Virus record (IMG/VR): IMGVR_UViG_3300032333_000196
Coordinates: 1 to 45,745 of that record
Reading direction: 5' to 3' (one strand)
DNA length: 45,745 nucleotides
DNA from: a virus
Within the stretch, counting starts at the first letter, position 1, and every line of letters starts with the position of its first letter. A program made the position numbers and the translations under genes. The notes under the pieces are model-generated. The model saw only the letters and a list, made by a program, of their open reading frames with translations. It made no database searches and had not been told where the DNA came from. Below, piece by piece: positions 26,517-34,627 of this stretch.

Positions 26517-27068
26517 ATGTTCAGCAGCAAAGACTCCGCAGGCCAGTCCATCGGCCTCATCGCAGACAAGACCGTCAGCAAGGCGGTCGTCAACATCAGG
26601 GGCGTGAAGACGTCCCAGAACACGGGTAGCCGCTACCTCGACTGCGAGTTCACCCTCGTGGGCGGCACCGACAACGGCCGCAAGGTCTGGTCCATCGTCA
26701 TGGACCCGACGTTCGAAGGCAACAGCGACGCCGCCAAGGAGATGGGCAAGAAGTTCCTCGTCCGCATGCTCGAGGCCTCTGGTCTCGTGACCGTGGGTGA
26801 CGAAGGTACCTACCATCGCTTCTCCAACCTGCAGGACCTCGTCTCCGCCCTCAGCGGTCAGACCGTGGTCATCAAGGTCGGGGTCAAGAAGGGCACCGAA
26901 GGCTACGCCGACAAGAACACCGTGACGGATTTCCTCAGCCCCAACCCTGAGAGCGGTACGTCCGAGAAGTTCAAGCAGGCCATGTCTGGCGTCAGCCCCA
27001 CCGCTGGCCAGCCGTCCTACGGCAAGCCGTCGTTCATCGGTACCCCCGCCCCCCGCAACCCCTTCTAA
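26517..27068 (+). CDS. ssb: Single-stranded DNA-binding-like protein (DUF669-type)
   Basis: 183 residues directly after the Sak4-like ATPase. A beta-rich N-terminal domain includes GSRYLDCEFTLVGGTDNGRKVWSIVMDPTFEG and NLQDLVSALSGQTVVIKVGVKKG, and the C-terminal tail is Pro/Gly/Ser-rich ending APRNPF. Phage DUF669 and gp2.5-like proteins show this OB-type core plus a flexible tail, and are partnered with annealing ATPases. The tail lacks the strongly acidic tip of canonical SSBs, which weakens the analogy. The stop codon lies inside the terminator stem. Confidence 0.65.
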   Translation: MFSSKDSAGQSIGLIADKTVSKAVVNIRGVKTSQNTGSRYLDCEFTLVGGTDNGRKVWSIVMDPTFEGNSDAAKEMGKKFLVRMLEASGLVTVGDEGTYHRFSNLQDLVSALSGQTVVIKVGVKKGTEGYADKNTVTDFLSPNPESGTSEKFKQAMSGVSPTAGQPSYGKPSFIGTPAPRNPF

Positions 27069-27076
27069 GGGGTTTT
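27057..27076 (+). terminator. Short terminator-like hairpin overlapping the ssb-like stop codon
   Basis: AACCCCTT (27057-27064) and AAGGGGTT (27067-27074) form an 8-bp stem with CT loop, followed by two further T residues, giving a four-T run. The TAA stop lies inside the stem. Moderate strength. Confidence 0.55.
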
Positions 27077-27249
27077 AACCGACATCAATCAAAAGGGCTG
27101 GACCTCCAATACCTGGCCCGTATTAATCTAAGAAGTCCCAAGTTGCTCAGACAGCGTGGTTTTGTCGGTTCCACGTCTGTCTGCAGACAACCTAACAGGA
27201 TAACGCCGTTTTTTGGGACGGCCTCTTTCCTGGGGCACCCTTTTAAAAG
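27077..27249 (+). other. Non-coding leader of helicase gene with several predicted stems
   Basis: No credible gene in 180 bases. AACCGACA (27077-27084) can close with TGTCGGTT (27163-27170). Inside lies AATAC/GTATT (27108-27112, 27120-27124). After it come the GTCTGCAGAC palindrome (27179-27188) and GCCGT/ACGGC (27205-27209, 27218-27222). The half-sites CCGAC and GTCGG match the operator family described elsewhere. The element could be a regulated leader or a small RNA. Confidence 0.4.
27178..27189. promoter_or_regulatory. TGTCTGCAGACA palindrome in helicase leader
   Basis: A 12-bp perfect dyad in an intergenic region, preceded by another GTCTG at 27175, so the half-site is present in tandem. 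Confidence 0.4.
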
Positions 27250-28890
27250 ATGATTCTTCGACCACGCCAGACGGAACTGGTTGAGCGGGCATGTGCCGCA
27301 CTCAAGGAACGAAAGAACACCCTCGCCATCGCCCCCACTGGGGCGGGCAAGACGGTCATGCTGTCCGCCGTCTGCGACGCATGGCACCCAAAGAACATCC
27401 TCGTGCTGCAGCATCGGGACGAACTGGTCTTCCAGAACTCGGCCACGTTCCGCAACGTGACTGGCAGGCACGGCGAAATCTGCGATGCCGTCAACAAGGC
27501 GTTCGGGCAGGTGACCTTCGCCATGGTGCAGACGCTCTGCCGTGACCACACGCTGGCACGCATGCCCGTCTTCGACATGGTCGTAATCGACGAGGCCCAC
27601 CACGTGGCCGCCGAGTCGTACCAGAAAATCATCAGGACCGCACGGGAGAAGAACAAGGACGTCGTCATCTTCGGGGTGACGGCCACGCCCGAACGTGGCG
27701 ACAGCCAGGGTCTGCAGTCCGTCTTCGACAACGTCTGCGACGCCATCACGCTGGGCGAACTCATCGCAGACGGACATCTCGTCAGGCCACGCACGTTCGT
27801 CATCGACTGCGGCCTTGGCGAATCGCTTTCCAAGGTACGTAGGACGGCCAACGACTTCGACATGGGCGAGGTCGAGTCCATCATGAACAAGCAGGTGGTG
27901 AACGACGCCGTCATCACCGAGTGGCAGACACGCTGCCCAGACAGGCAGACCGTCGTGTTCTGCAGCACCGTCAAGCACGCCGAGGATGTCTGCCTAGCCT
28001 TCACCGCCCAGCGTATCGAGGCCCACGTGGTGCATGGGGCCATGTCCGAGAAGGACCGCAAGGCCGTGCTCAAGGCGTTCGACGAACGCAAGTTCAAGGT
28101 CCTCATCAACGTGGCCGTGCTGACCGAGGGCTGGGACTGCCAGCCCGTCTCCTGCGTCATGCTCCTGCGTCCGTGCAGTCACAAGAGCACCATGATTCAG
28201 ATGATTGGGCGTGGTCTGCGGAAGGTCGACCCCGAGCGGTACCCAGGCGTCATCAAGGATGACTGCCTCATCCTCGACTTCGGCCACAGCATCCTGACGC
28301 ACGGCGACATCGACGCTGGCACCCGCATCGAGGAACGCCAGAAGGCGGAGGCCAAGCCCGTCGAATGTCCGCAGTGCGGGACGCAGCATCCGTCTTGGCT
28401 GTCTGAATGTCCTGTCTGCGGACACGAGTACGAGAAGGAAGGCAAGGCCCCAGGCAAGGAGCGTGAAGCCCTCGAACGCTTCGGCATGACCGAGGTTGAA
28501 ATCATCGAGGCCAGCCCGTTCCGATGGGAGCACCTGTGGGAAGGCTCCGTGTCCGTGTGCTCGGCCATGACGGCGTGGGGCATGGTGGTCTGTCTGCAGG
28601 ATGGAACGTACGTCGCCATCGGGGCCGTCGAGAAGGGCCGCATCAGGGTCCTGAACCGTTCCAAGGAACGGGTGCCGTGCGTGGCCTCGGCCGACGACTA
28701 CATGCGTGAGCACGGAGACCGTGACGCCGCCCGCAAGTCCAAGCGTTGGCTCGGCCTGCCCGCCTCGGAGAAACAACTGAGCATGCTGGGCCTCGGACCG
28801 TTCTGCCTCATCAACAGATACTCGGCCGCCTGCCGTCTCACGTGGAAGTTTAACGAAGAACGTATTTGCAAGACGATTCACAACCTCTAA
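27250..28890 (+). CDS. SF2 DEAH-box helicase with zinc ribbon
   Basis: 546 residues. Walker A APTGAGKT (28-35), VVIDEAHHVAAESY (DEAH near 115), GVTATPERGDSQGL (motif III-like), TVVFCSTVKHAEDVC, FKVLINVAVLTEGWDCQPVSC and QMIGRGLRKVDPERYPG (motifs V and VI) define an SF2 helicase. A zinc-ribbon Cys4 follows near 375-396 (CPQCGTQHPSWLSECPVCG), then an accessory domain of unknown fold to the C-terminus. Likely acts in replication or recombination (UvsW/RadD-like role), unwinding or annealing strands with the neighbouring exonuclease and ATPase. Confidence 0.9.
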   Translation: MILRPRQTELVERACAALKERKNTLAIAPTGAGKTVMLSAVCDAWHPKNILVLQHRDELVFQNSATFRNVTGRHGEICDAVNKAFGQVTFAMVQTLCRDHTLARMPVFDMVVIDEAHHVAAESYQKIIRTAREKNKDVVIFGVTATPERGDSQGLQSVFDNVCDAITLGELIADGHLVRPRTFVIDCGLGESLSKVRRTANDFDMGEVESIMNKQVVNDAVITEWQTRCPDRQTVVFCSTVKHAEDVCLAFTAQRIEAHVVHGAMSEKDRKAVLKAFDERKFKVLINVAVLTEGWDCQPVSCVMLLRPCSHKSTMIQMIGRGLRKVDPERYPGVIKDDCLILDFGHSILTHGDIDAGTRIEERQKAEAKPVECPQCGTQHPSWLSECPVCGHEYEKEGKAPGKEREALERFGMTEVEIIEASPFRWEHLWEGSVSVCSAMTAWGMVVCLQDGTYVAIGAVEKGRIRVLNRSKERVPCVASADDYMREHGDRDAARKSKRWLGLPASEKQLSMLGLGPFCLINRYSAACRLTWKFNEERICKTIHNL

Positions 28891-28902
28891 CATTCACACG
28901 CC

Positions 28903-29088
28903 ATGACAATCCCAAAAAACAAAAACGAACACTCGGAGGAAGACTACATCGACAAGGTCTACGAGGCCGCAGTCACCATCTCAACGCACAAGGAGGAGGT
29001 AGGAAACTACGTCGCCATCGATGCGGAGACGCTGGTCATGCTCATCGAGTCGCATCGTGAGTATCGCAAAATCCTCCAGAGCAACTGA
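28903..29088 (+). CDS. Small hypothetical protein (61 aa)
   Basis: Twelve bases after the helicase; its TGA stop shares one base with the next ATG. The sequence MTIPKNKNEHSEEDYIDKVYEAAVTISTHKEEVGNYVAIDAETLVMLIESHREYRKILQSN is a charged, helical mini-protein with no recognised motif. Position between helicase and exonuclease suggests a recombination accessory or a structural spacer gene; inference only. Confidence 0.5.
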   Translation: MTIPKNKNEHSEEDYIDKVYEAAVTISTHKEEVGNYVAIDAETLVMLIESHREYRKILQSN

Positions 29089-29879
29089 TGGACCCGCTAT
29101 TCTCTCCCCCCGAAGGGAAGAAGGAGGACCTGTCCTCCCGACTGACCTCGCTCCTTGACGATGCGTGCATGTCAAGGAACAAATCGCAGGCCCCACGCAA
29201 GTACCTCGGGGCCTCCCGCTGGGGTCACCACTGCGAGCGGGCCCTCGGCTACGAGTACCATCAGGTACCCAAGGACGAAGGCTCCGACTTCAAGGGCAAG
29301 ACCATCCGCATCTTCGACATGGGACATGACGGCGAAGACCGCATGGCCGAGTACCTCAAGGCCGCTGGCTTCCTGCTCGTCACCCACAACCCCGACGGCA
29401 AGCAGTTCGGGTTCGAGGCCGCTGGCGGCCGTCTGAAGGGCCACCTCGACGGCATCATCCACGGAGGCCCAGACCTCGAGGGACTCAAGTGGCCAGCCCT
29501 CTGGGAGAACAAGGCCCTCGGCTCCAAGTCCTTCAAGGACGTCGTCTCCAAGGGCATCAAGGAGGCCAAGTACGTCTACTGGGCACAGGCCCAGACCTAC
29601 ATGGCCCACCTCAATCTCGAGTACTGTCTGTTCACCTGCCTCAACCGTGACACGGGCGAGGTCTACGCCGAGGTCATCAGGCTCGACACCTACGCAGCCC
29701 AGCAACTCATCGACAAGGCTGTCCGCATCATCTCGTCGCAGACAGCGGACGAACTGACCAAGTTCTCGCAGGACCCGTCCAACTTCGGGTGCAAGTTCTG
29801 CGACTACAAGGCCCGTTGCCACGCAACCACTCTCCCCCAACCCACCCAAAGCACCAACATCCCGTCATGGCTAAAGTAA
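29088..29879 (+). CDS. PDDEXK nuclease with Fe-S cysteines (Cas4/RecB-like exonuclease)
   Basis: 263 residues. The catalytic core reads GHLDGIIHGG (Asp near 118) and LWENKALGSKSFKDV (ENK near 139-141), the D...ExK pattern of PDDEXK enzymes. One Cys lies early (WGHHCERALGYEY) and three at the C-terminus in CKFCDYKARC, giving the four-Cys arrangement of AddB/Cas4-type 4Fe-4S nucleases. Together with the Sak4-like and SSB-like genes it probably forms a recombination pair of exonuclease and annealing system. The gene overlaps the next by 13 bp. Confidence 0.82.
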   Translation: MDPLFSPPEGKKEDLSSRLTSLLDDACMSRNKSQAPRKYLGASRWGHHCERALGYEYHQVPKDEGSDFKGKTIRIFDMGHDGEDRMAEYLKAAGFLLVTHNPDGKQFGFEAAGGRLKGHLDGIIHGGPDLEGLKWPALWENKALGSKSFKDVVSKGIKEAKYVYWAQAQTYMAHLNLEYCLFTCLNRDTGEVYAEVIRLDTYAAQQLIDKAVRIISSQTADELTKFSQDPSNFGCKFCDYKARCHATTLPQPTQSTNIPSWLK

Positions 29880-30148
29880 AGAAACCCAAGCCCAAGAAGA
29901 ACACGCTTGGCCCAGACTTCAATGGTCTGCTCATCGCAGACGGCTTCGACAAGGCCGTCATCGGCATCTCCACGTACCAGCCAGACAGGCTCCCGCTCGT
30001 GGTCTACGACTACGAACTGTGCGTCAAGGTCCTCATGGACCGTGACAACATGGACTACCGTGAGGCCGTCGAGTACATGGAGTACAACGTGACTGGCTCT
30101 TGGTTCGGCGAAGGCACCCCCATCTTCATGCACCGCAAGGCCAAGTAA
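29867..30148 (+). CDS. Small conserved phage protein, unknown
   Basis: 93 residues from ATG 29867, chosen because the sequence begins with a basic leader MAKVKKPKPKKNTLGPDF and not in the upstream part of this frame. The body IADGFDKAVIGISTYQPDRLPLVVYDYELCVKVLMDRDNMDYREAVEYMEYNVTGSWFGEGTPIFMHR is similar in character to small phage proteins near replication genes that end GEGTPIF. No catalytic motif. The gene overlaps the exonuclease 3' end and stops one base before the primase-helicase ATG. Confidence 0.65.
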   Translation: MAKVKKPKPKKNTLGPDFNGLLIADGFDKAVIGISTYQPDRLPLVVYDYELCVKVLMDRDNMDYREAVEYMEYNVTGSWFGEGTPIFMHRKAK

Positions 30149-30149
30149 G

Positions 30150-32432
30150 ATGACCCCGCATTTCCAATCGGTCAGCGACCACCTCGGTCTGCTGTTCAGG
30201 ACTCCTTTCGCCGCTGGCGAGTGGGTCTGCCTCCGTGGCATCGGCGAGAAGGGCACGGACCGTGAAGGCGTGTTCGCCGAGAACATCCTCATCCAGCCCG
30301 CCCTCGACTGCCCAGACAACCTCGCCCAAGTGGTCTACCACCACGTGCTCCGCTGGAACACGCACGGCATCGGGGCGTTCATCGTCCCAGGCGTCCTCAG
30401 CGAACCCGAGGCCACGTCCGCCCACGTCATCCGCTTCGACACCATCTGTTGCGACATCGACAGCGGCAACCCTTGGGGTGCCGTCAACCACATCCGAGCG
30501 GCTGGCATCGAGCCGTCCATGGTCGTGGCGTCTGGCGGACAGACAGAGCAGGGCAACGACAAGTTGCACGTCTACATCAGCACGTCCCGCAGGCTGGTCA
30601 CCGTGCAGGAGGCCGTCGCCATCCGCCATGACCTCGCCGCCAAGGTGGGCGGTGACCCGCAGTTCGGTCTGGGCACGGACGGCAATCCCTTCGGTCGGGC
30701 CCACCAGCCCATCCGTCTGGCTGGCTCCATCCACGGCAAGAACGGCAAGATGACCCTCGTCGAAATCCGTGAACGCAACGAGGCCGCCTACAACCCAGAC
30801 CACATCATCGAGACCGTCCAGCAGATGCAGCCTATGGCTGGACAGGCGTTCGAGCGTAAGAAAGGACCTGCCTCAGACAAGGGGCAGATGGACTTTCGGG
30901 CTCTGAACCTGACCGAGGAGGTCCACGAAGGCGGCGACGGGGACATGACCCGCTGGTCCCAGTTCAGCCGTGTGGCTGGCATGTTCATCTCGTCCATCAG
31001 ACGGGGTGAGGTGACCGAGCAGGAGGCACTCGAGCGTACCATCGGATGGATGGACTCCCACATGGTCCCGCCTTGGCCCATGCCGAGGGCCATCAAGGAG
31101 TTCAACGCCATCCTGCGGAAGGACCTGCACGCACACGGTCCGTTCCCCGAGCCCGTCAAGCCCATCGTGTCTGACGACGGCCAAGGATTGCTGGCTTGGG
31201 CCGCACACCGCTGGTCTGGAGGCACGCCTCCGAGCCGCAAGTTCCTCGTCGATAAACTCATCCTTGCGGGCAAGCACCAGATGCTCGTCGCCGAAGGCGG
31301 TGCGGGCAAGACCTTCCTCATGCTGGACCTTGCCCTGAAGGTGGCCGCAACCGATGTCTGCGGTCCGCAGGTCTGGTGCGGTCATCCCGTCAAACAGGGG
31401 GGCACCGCCGTCATCATCACGACCGAGGACGACCAAGAGGAACTGCACATCCGTCTGTCCGAAATCGACGCCGCTGGGACCCGCTTCGCCGTGCAGGACA
31501 GGCTCATCATCCTGCCTCTCATCAACTCGGGCGGCTCGTTCGCCCTTGTCGACAAGGACCCGAGGACCCAGGAATCCAGGGCGTCCAAGAAGTGGCTCGA
31601 ACTCATGGGCCACCTCAGACAAATCAAGGACCTCCGTCTGGTCGTCGTCGACACCCTCAACTCCGTCATGCACGGGGAGGAGAACTCGGCCACGGTCATC
31701 AACGAGTTCATCCGTGTCGCCTCGCAGGTCTGCGGCGAACTCGGCTCCGCCCTCATCATCACCCACCACGTCCGCAAGCAGGGCGACGAACCCATCCGCA
31801 ACACGGAGGACATGAAGTCCGCCGTCCGTGGCTCGTCTGCGTTGCCCGCCGCCTTCCGTGCCGTGCTCGGCATCTGGCATGCGTCGGATTACGAGCGTCG
31901 CATGACCGCCATGAAACTCACGCCCAAGCGTGGGATGCTGTGGAAGATGGCCGTCATCAAGGCCAACAACCCCGAGATGCTGGACAGCGAACTGACCCTG
32001 CTCAGACAGCCGTCTGGCCTGCTGACCGACTCGACCAAGGACGACCTGTTCAACTCGGTCAACATGGGCGAGCGTGAGGCTTGGCTGATGTTCGCCGTCA
32101 GGCACGCCGCCGAGTGCGGGCATCCGTACTCCATCGAGGGCAAGAACGCCAAGTCTGGCCTCTACCGCCGACGCAACGAACTGCCGCAGGTCCTCAGACA
32201 GACGGGAGCCCACGAGTTCGACTCGCTGGTCAACCGCCTCATGATGAAGGAGCATCTGGTGGCGTGTGCCGCCCGAGGCACCAAGGACAAGAAGTGGCTG
32301 GACATCCCCACGGGCACCTACGCCCAAGACAGCGAGGGTGCCGAACTCTCGTCTGGTGCCTACCTAGACATCCCCCACTGGGACGACTTCGCCTACGACG
32401 AAAAGAACAAACGCATCAACAAAATCAAATGA
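30150..32432 (+). CDS. AEP primase fused to RepA-like hexameric helicase
   Basis: 760 residues. The N-terminal part carries CCDIDSGNPWG (Asp102 and Asp104, the archaeo-eukaryotic primase acidic pair) and FGRAHQPIRLAGSIHGK, the Arg/His motif of prim-pol enzymes. From about residue 380 a RecA-like domain begins with EGGAGKTFLMLDLALKV (Walker A), ITTEDDQEELHIRL, LVVVDTLNSVMHGEEN (Walker B) and IITHHVRKQGD. This is the fusion of primase and RepA-type helicase that many phages use to start replication. Its C-terminal ~130 residues are helical (ALLFAVRHAAECGHPY-type) and may bind DNA. Confidence 0.85.
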   Translation: MTPHFQSVSDHLGLLFRTPFAAGEWVCLRGIGEKGTDREGVFAENILIQPALDCPDNLAQVVYHHVLRWNTHGIGAFIVPGVLSEPEATSAHVIRFDTICCDIDSGNPWGAVNHIRAAGIEPSMVVASGGQTEQGNDKLHVYISTSRRLVTVQEAVAIRHDLAAKVGGDPQFGLGTDGNPFGRAHQPIRLAGSIHGKNGKMTLVEIRERNEAAYNPDHIIETVQQMQPMAGQAFERKKGPASDKGQMDFRALNLTEEVHEGGDGDMTRWSQFSRVAGMFISSIRRGEVTEQEALERTIGWMDSHMVPPWPMPRAIKEFNAILRKDLHAHGPFPEPVKPIVSDDGQGLLAWAAHRWSGGTPPSRKFLVDKLILAGKHQMLVAEGGAGKTFLMLDLALKVAATDVCGPQVWCGHPVKQGGTAVIITTEDDQEELHIRLSEIDAAGTRFAVQDRLIILPLINSGGSFALVDKDPRTQESRASKKWLELMGHLRQIKDLRLVVVDTLNSVMHGEENSATVINEFIRVASQVCGELGSALIITHHVRKQGDEPIRNTEDMKSAVRGSSALPAAFRAVLGIWHASDYERRMTAMKLTPKRGMLWKMAVIKANNPEMLDSELTLLRQPSGLLTDSTKDDLFNSVNMGEREAWLMFAVRHAAECGHPYSIEGKNAKSGLYRRRNELPQVLRQTGAHEFDSLVNRLMMKEHLVACAARGTKDKKWLDIPTGTYAQDSEGAELSSGAYLDIPHWDDFAYDEKNKRINKIK

Positions 32433-32656
32433 GCAAGACCAGAGAATCACGTGCCTTCGAGAAACTCGACGAGCACCAGAAGGAAGCATGGCTGTCTGCG
32501 TTGTACGACTCAGCCATGAGGACGGGCTCCATCCGAGCCGTCGAAGACCGCCATCGCATCGGACGCAACCGTCTGTATCGCTGGGTCAAGAAGAAGAACC
32601 TCGCCGTCCCCCGTCCGCAGATGGGGCCGAAGAAGAAGGGAGGCGAGCATGCCTGA
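32429..32656 (+). CDS. Small HTH-containing DNA-binding protein
   Basis: 75 residues; ATGA overlap with the primase-helicase. The core TGSIRAVEDRHRIGRNRLYRWVKKKNLAVPRP is homeodomain/HTH-like with a basic C-terminus (KKKGGEHA). It resembles small helix-turn-helix proteins that follow phage replication initiators. DNA-binding is inferred from the pattern; target unknown. Confidence 0.6.
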   Translation: MSKTRESRAFEKLDEHQKEAWLSALYDSAMRTGSIRAVEDRHRIGRNRLYRWVKKKNLAVPRPQMGPKKKGGEHA

Positions 32657-33329
32657 CCAAGACTGGACCAAGCCGAAGCCCTTGGGGGAGTCCTACTCGG
32701 ACCCTTACGACAAGGACTCGGACCGCATCACGGTCACACGTGGCTACATCATGTGGGTCATGCGTGAGACCGCACGTCTGTCTGCCATTGTGCAGACGGT
32801 CGAACTCGAGAACGCCAGCCTCAAGTCGGACCTGCAGATGGAGAAGGACAACGAGGACCGTCTGGTCCGTGAATGGCAGCGGGCCAATAATGAAATCCAC
32901 GGGCTCAACTCACAGGTCGCCGCCTTGATTGATAACCAGACCAGCCTCAAGGCCGAGGTCGAGAGCCTGAAGAAACCTGCCGTCATCGGAGGATACAACA
33001 TCTCCGAATACATCCGCATGTCCAACTCGGAGACGCTTGAGTTCGACAACGGAGACATCTTCGCTGACATGACCCTCCCAGAGCGTATCAAATACATCGT
33101 CGAGTCACACGCCCGCCTCAAGGCCGAGTGCCAAGCCCGCCAAGCGGAGAACAGCGTGCTGGCAGTCGAGTGCGATAGCCTCAAGGCCGAGGTCGAGCGG
33201 CTCCGCAAGGCGGGAGACGAGATGGCGAAGAACTACTTTGACACGTACTGGGCTCTCAACGCAGAATCCACCAGTCGCCACGAACCTGCCAGCATCACGA
33301 ACTGGGAGGAGGCGAAGCAAAACCAATGA
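32649..33329 (+). CDS. Coiled-coil protein, unknown
   Basis: 226 residues with GGAGG seven bases upstream of ATG 32649 (also coding for the previous protein's tail). Long charged helices fill residues 50-115 and 150-200: ETARLSAIVQTVELENASLKSDLQMEKDNEDRLVREWQRANNEIHGL and ARLKAECQARQAENSVLAVECDSLKAEVERLRKAG. Between them is a short SNSETLEFDNGDIFADMTLPERIKYIV segment. No enzymatic motif. Position suggests an early or late-early role. Confidence 0.6.
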   Translation: MPDQDWTKPKPLGESYSDPYDKDSDRITVTRGYIMWVMRETARLSAIVQTVELENASLKSDLQMEKDNEDRLVREWQRANNEIHGLNSQVAALIDNQTSLKAEVESLKKPAVIGGYNISEYIRMSNSETLEFDNGDIFADMTLPERIKYIVESHARLKAECQARQAENSVLAVECDSLKAEVERLRKAGDEMAKNYFDTYWALNAESTSRHEPASITNWEEAKQNQ

Positions 33330-33553
33330 ACGACCTAATCAACAGGCTGGGTTTCGATGCGTGGGCTCACAACAAGTTCGTCAACGCCATCGAGGACTTG
33401 GTCGAAGGAAACAACGGGAGCGTTACCGTGGACTCGGATGACTACCGCATGAACGTGTGGTGGGACGACAAGTCCATCAACTGCTCCATCGCCGCCTACG
33501 CAGACGGCAAATGGCAGAACTACTCCAACGACTGCAAACGCATCGACCTATGA
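33326..33553 (+). CDS. Small protein, unknown (75 aa)
   Basis: ATGA overlap with the previous gene. MNDLINRLGFDAWAHNKFVNAIEDLVEGNNGSVTVDSDDYRMNVWWDDKSINCSIAAYADGKWQNYSNDCKRIDL has a Trp-rich beta-like second half and no known motif. It shares four bases with the transglycosylase gene, indicating coupling. Confidence 0.5.
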   Translation: MNDLINRLGFDAWAHNKFVNAIEDLVEGNNGSVTVDSDDYRMNVWWDDKSINCSIAAYADGKWQNYSNDCKRIDL

Positions 33554-33963
33554 TTGCCGCACTGCTCCTGTCCGTGGTCCTGCCGTCCGAGAAGATGGTC
33601 ACCGCCGTGGCCATGGCCGAGTCACGCATGGACCACGCCGCCGTCGGAGACGGAGGTCGGGCCATCACGGCTTGGCAAATCTGGCCGCAGGCTTGGGCCG
33701 ATGCCAACGCCTTCCGTCTGGCCAACGGTCGGTCTGCCATCCCCCGAGGCTCCGACACAAAGTCCGCCAGGGAACTGGCTACCTGGTTACTGGCGATGCA
33801 CATGCGTCGTCTGAATCAGGCTGGCCTGAGGAACCCCACCCCGCAGCAGGTCTACCTGTGCTACACGATGGGCTTCGAAGGGGCCAGACAGATTGGGTTC
33901 GACCCATCCCGTGCACCTGCCTACAAGCGGCGGGCAATCCAACGACTCACCCGATACCTATGA
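33550..33963 (+). CDS. Lytic transglycosylase-like protein (endolysin candidate)
   Basis: 137 residues from ATG 33550. MVTAVAMAESRMDHAAVGDGGRAITAWQIWPQAWADAN carries the SLT-type motif: catalytic Glu in AESRM, then AVGDGGRAxxAWQI. QQVYLCYTMGFEGARQIGFDPSRAPAYKRR completes a small goose-type/SLT fold. Hydrophobic MIAALLLSVVL at the start may be a signal or signal-arrest segment. It cleaves peptidoglycan beta-1,4 bonds. Its position beside replication genes and not the holin block is odd. One copy of the 14-bp TCCGACACAAAGTC repeat lies inside it (33751-33764). Confidence 0.72.
   Translation: MIAALLLSVVLPSEKMVTAVAMAESRMDHAAVGDGGRAITAWQIWPQAWADANAFRLANGRSAIPRGSDTKSARELATWLLAMHMRRLNQAGLRNPTPQQVYLCYTMGFEGARQIGFDPSRAPAYKRRAIQRLTRYL
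33751..33764 (+). repeat. TCCGACACAAAGTC repeat inside the transglycosylase gene
   Basis: Exact copy of the 14-bp repeats at 34266, 34298 and 34614, here within coding sequence (Gly-Ser-Asp-Thr-Lys-Ser). Confidence 0.6.
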
Positions 33964-34148
33964 ACAACGAAGAAGAACGACTGCGTGACAAGATGCTGAA
34001 CCTCATGGAGCAACTCAACCATGCCAACGTGCGAATCGAAGGATTCGAACGTGCCGAACGCACCTTCCGTGCGGAGGTTGAGGAACTCGAAGGGGTCATT
34101 CGCACGCAGGAAAAAATCATCAAAAAGTTGGTTGACAAGTTGGGATGA
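33960..34148 (+). CDS. Coiled-coil mini-protein (62 aa)
   Basis: ATGA overlap with the transglycosylase gene. MNNEEERLRDKMLNLMEQLNHANVRIEGFERAERTFRAEVEELEGVIRTQEKIIKKLVDKLG is one continuous amphipathic, charged helix. The stop codon lies inside the 19-bp inverted repeat at 34146-34185. Could be a Rz1-like or structural coil; function unknown. Confidence 0.5.
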   Translation: MNNEEERLRDKMLNLMEQLNHANVRIEGFERAERTFRAEVEELEGVIRTQEKIIKKLVDKLG

Positions 34149-34185
34149 TTTTATCAATGTCACGGACGTGACATTGATAAAATCA
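34146..34185. repeat. 19-bp perfect inverted repeat (hairpin) overlapping a stop codon
   Basis: TGATTTTATCAATGTCACG (34146-34164), two-base centre GA, then CGTGACATTGATAAAATCA (34167-34185). It is AT-rich in a GC-rich genome and includes the TGA stop of the coiled-coil mini-protein. As RNA it would fold with a four-base loop. Followed 16 bases later by a canonical terminator, so it may be a processing hairpin, a dimer-binding site or part of an origin. Confidence 0.7.
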
Positions 34186-34200
34186 CTTTGAGCCCGCTGC

Positions 34201-34224
34201 ACCCCTCTGTCTGAGGGGTTTTTT
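34201..34224 (+). terminator. Rho-independent terminator closing the early operon
   Basis: ACCCCTC (34201-34207), loop TGTCT, GAGGGGT (34213-34219), then a run of T residues to 34224. Lies 53 bases after the last gene of the rightward replication block. Confidence 0.88.
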
Positions 34225-34230
34225 GTGCCC

Positions 34231-34243
34231 CTGTCTGCAGACA
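34231..34243. promoter_or_regulatory. CTGTCTGCAGACA palindrome after the terminator
   Basis: GTCTGCAGAC at 34233-34242, placed between the terminator and the first pair of 14-bp repeats. Confidence 0.4.
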
Positions 34244-34265
34244 ACCACAGACATGCGGAGATTAG

Positions 34266-34311
34266 TCCGACACAAAGTCTGGTTAACCTCCGCAAACTCC
34301 GACACAAAGTC
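34266..34311 (+). repeat. First pair of TCCGACACAAAGTC repeats
   Basis: Identical 14-mers at 34266-34279 and 34298-34311, 32 bases apart. Each matches CCGAC-N5-GTC, the half-site plan of the operator family at the int and minus-operon promoters. Confidence 0.7.
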
Positions 34312-34576
34312 CCTCGCTGTGAATGAGGACGCTTCGTGCGTCCCCGTTTTGGGTTTTGAGGACACGCAGTCTGTAATCGCTTGTCTGTCATGTAGTTACA
34401 GACGTCCTGTGAATAGCGTCCTCAAATGAGTCAGGAACTTTTGTAAGTCGTTGTCTATCAACGCTTCATTTTTGAGGACGTGAGTCCTATTAATAGAATG
34501 GTGTCCTCATGGGCACACCCATGCTTCGCAGGTGTGCCACCAGACACTTCCATCCTATGTAGCCAACCCTATCCTT

Positions 34577-34627
34577 TCCGACACAAAGTAGATTGCCTGT
34601 CTGTGCTTGCATCTCCGACACAAAGTC
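34577..34627 (+). repeat. Second pair of TCCGACACAAAGT repeats, just upstream of rusA
   Basis: Copies at 34577-34590 (final base A, not C) and 34614-34627 (exact), 37 bases apart. The second ends 14 bases before the RusA start codon, so binding there could repress it. Confidence 0.7.
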
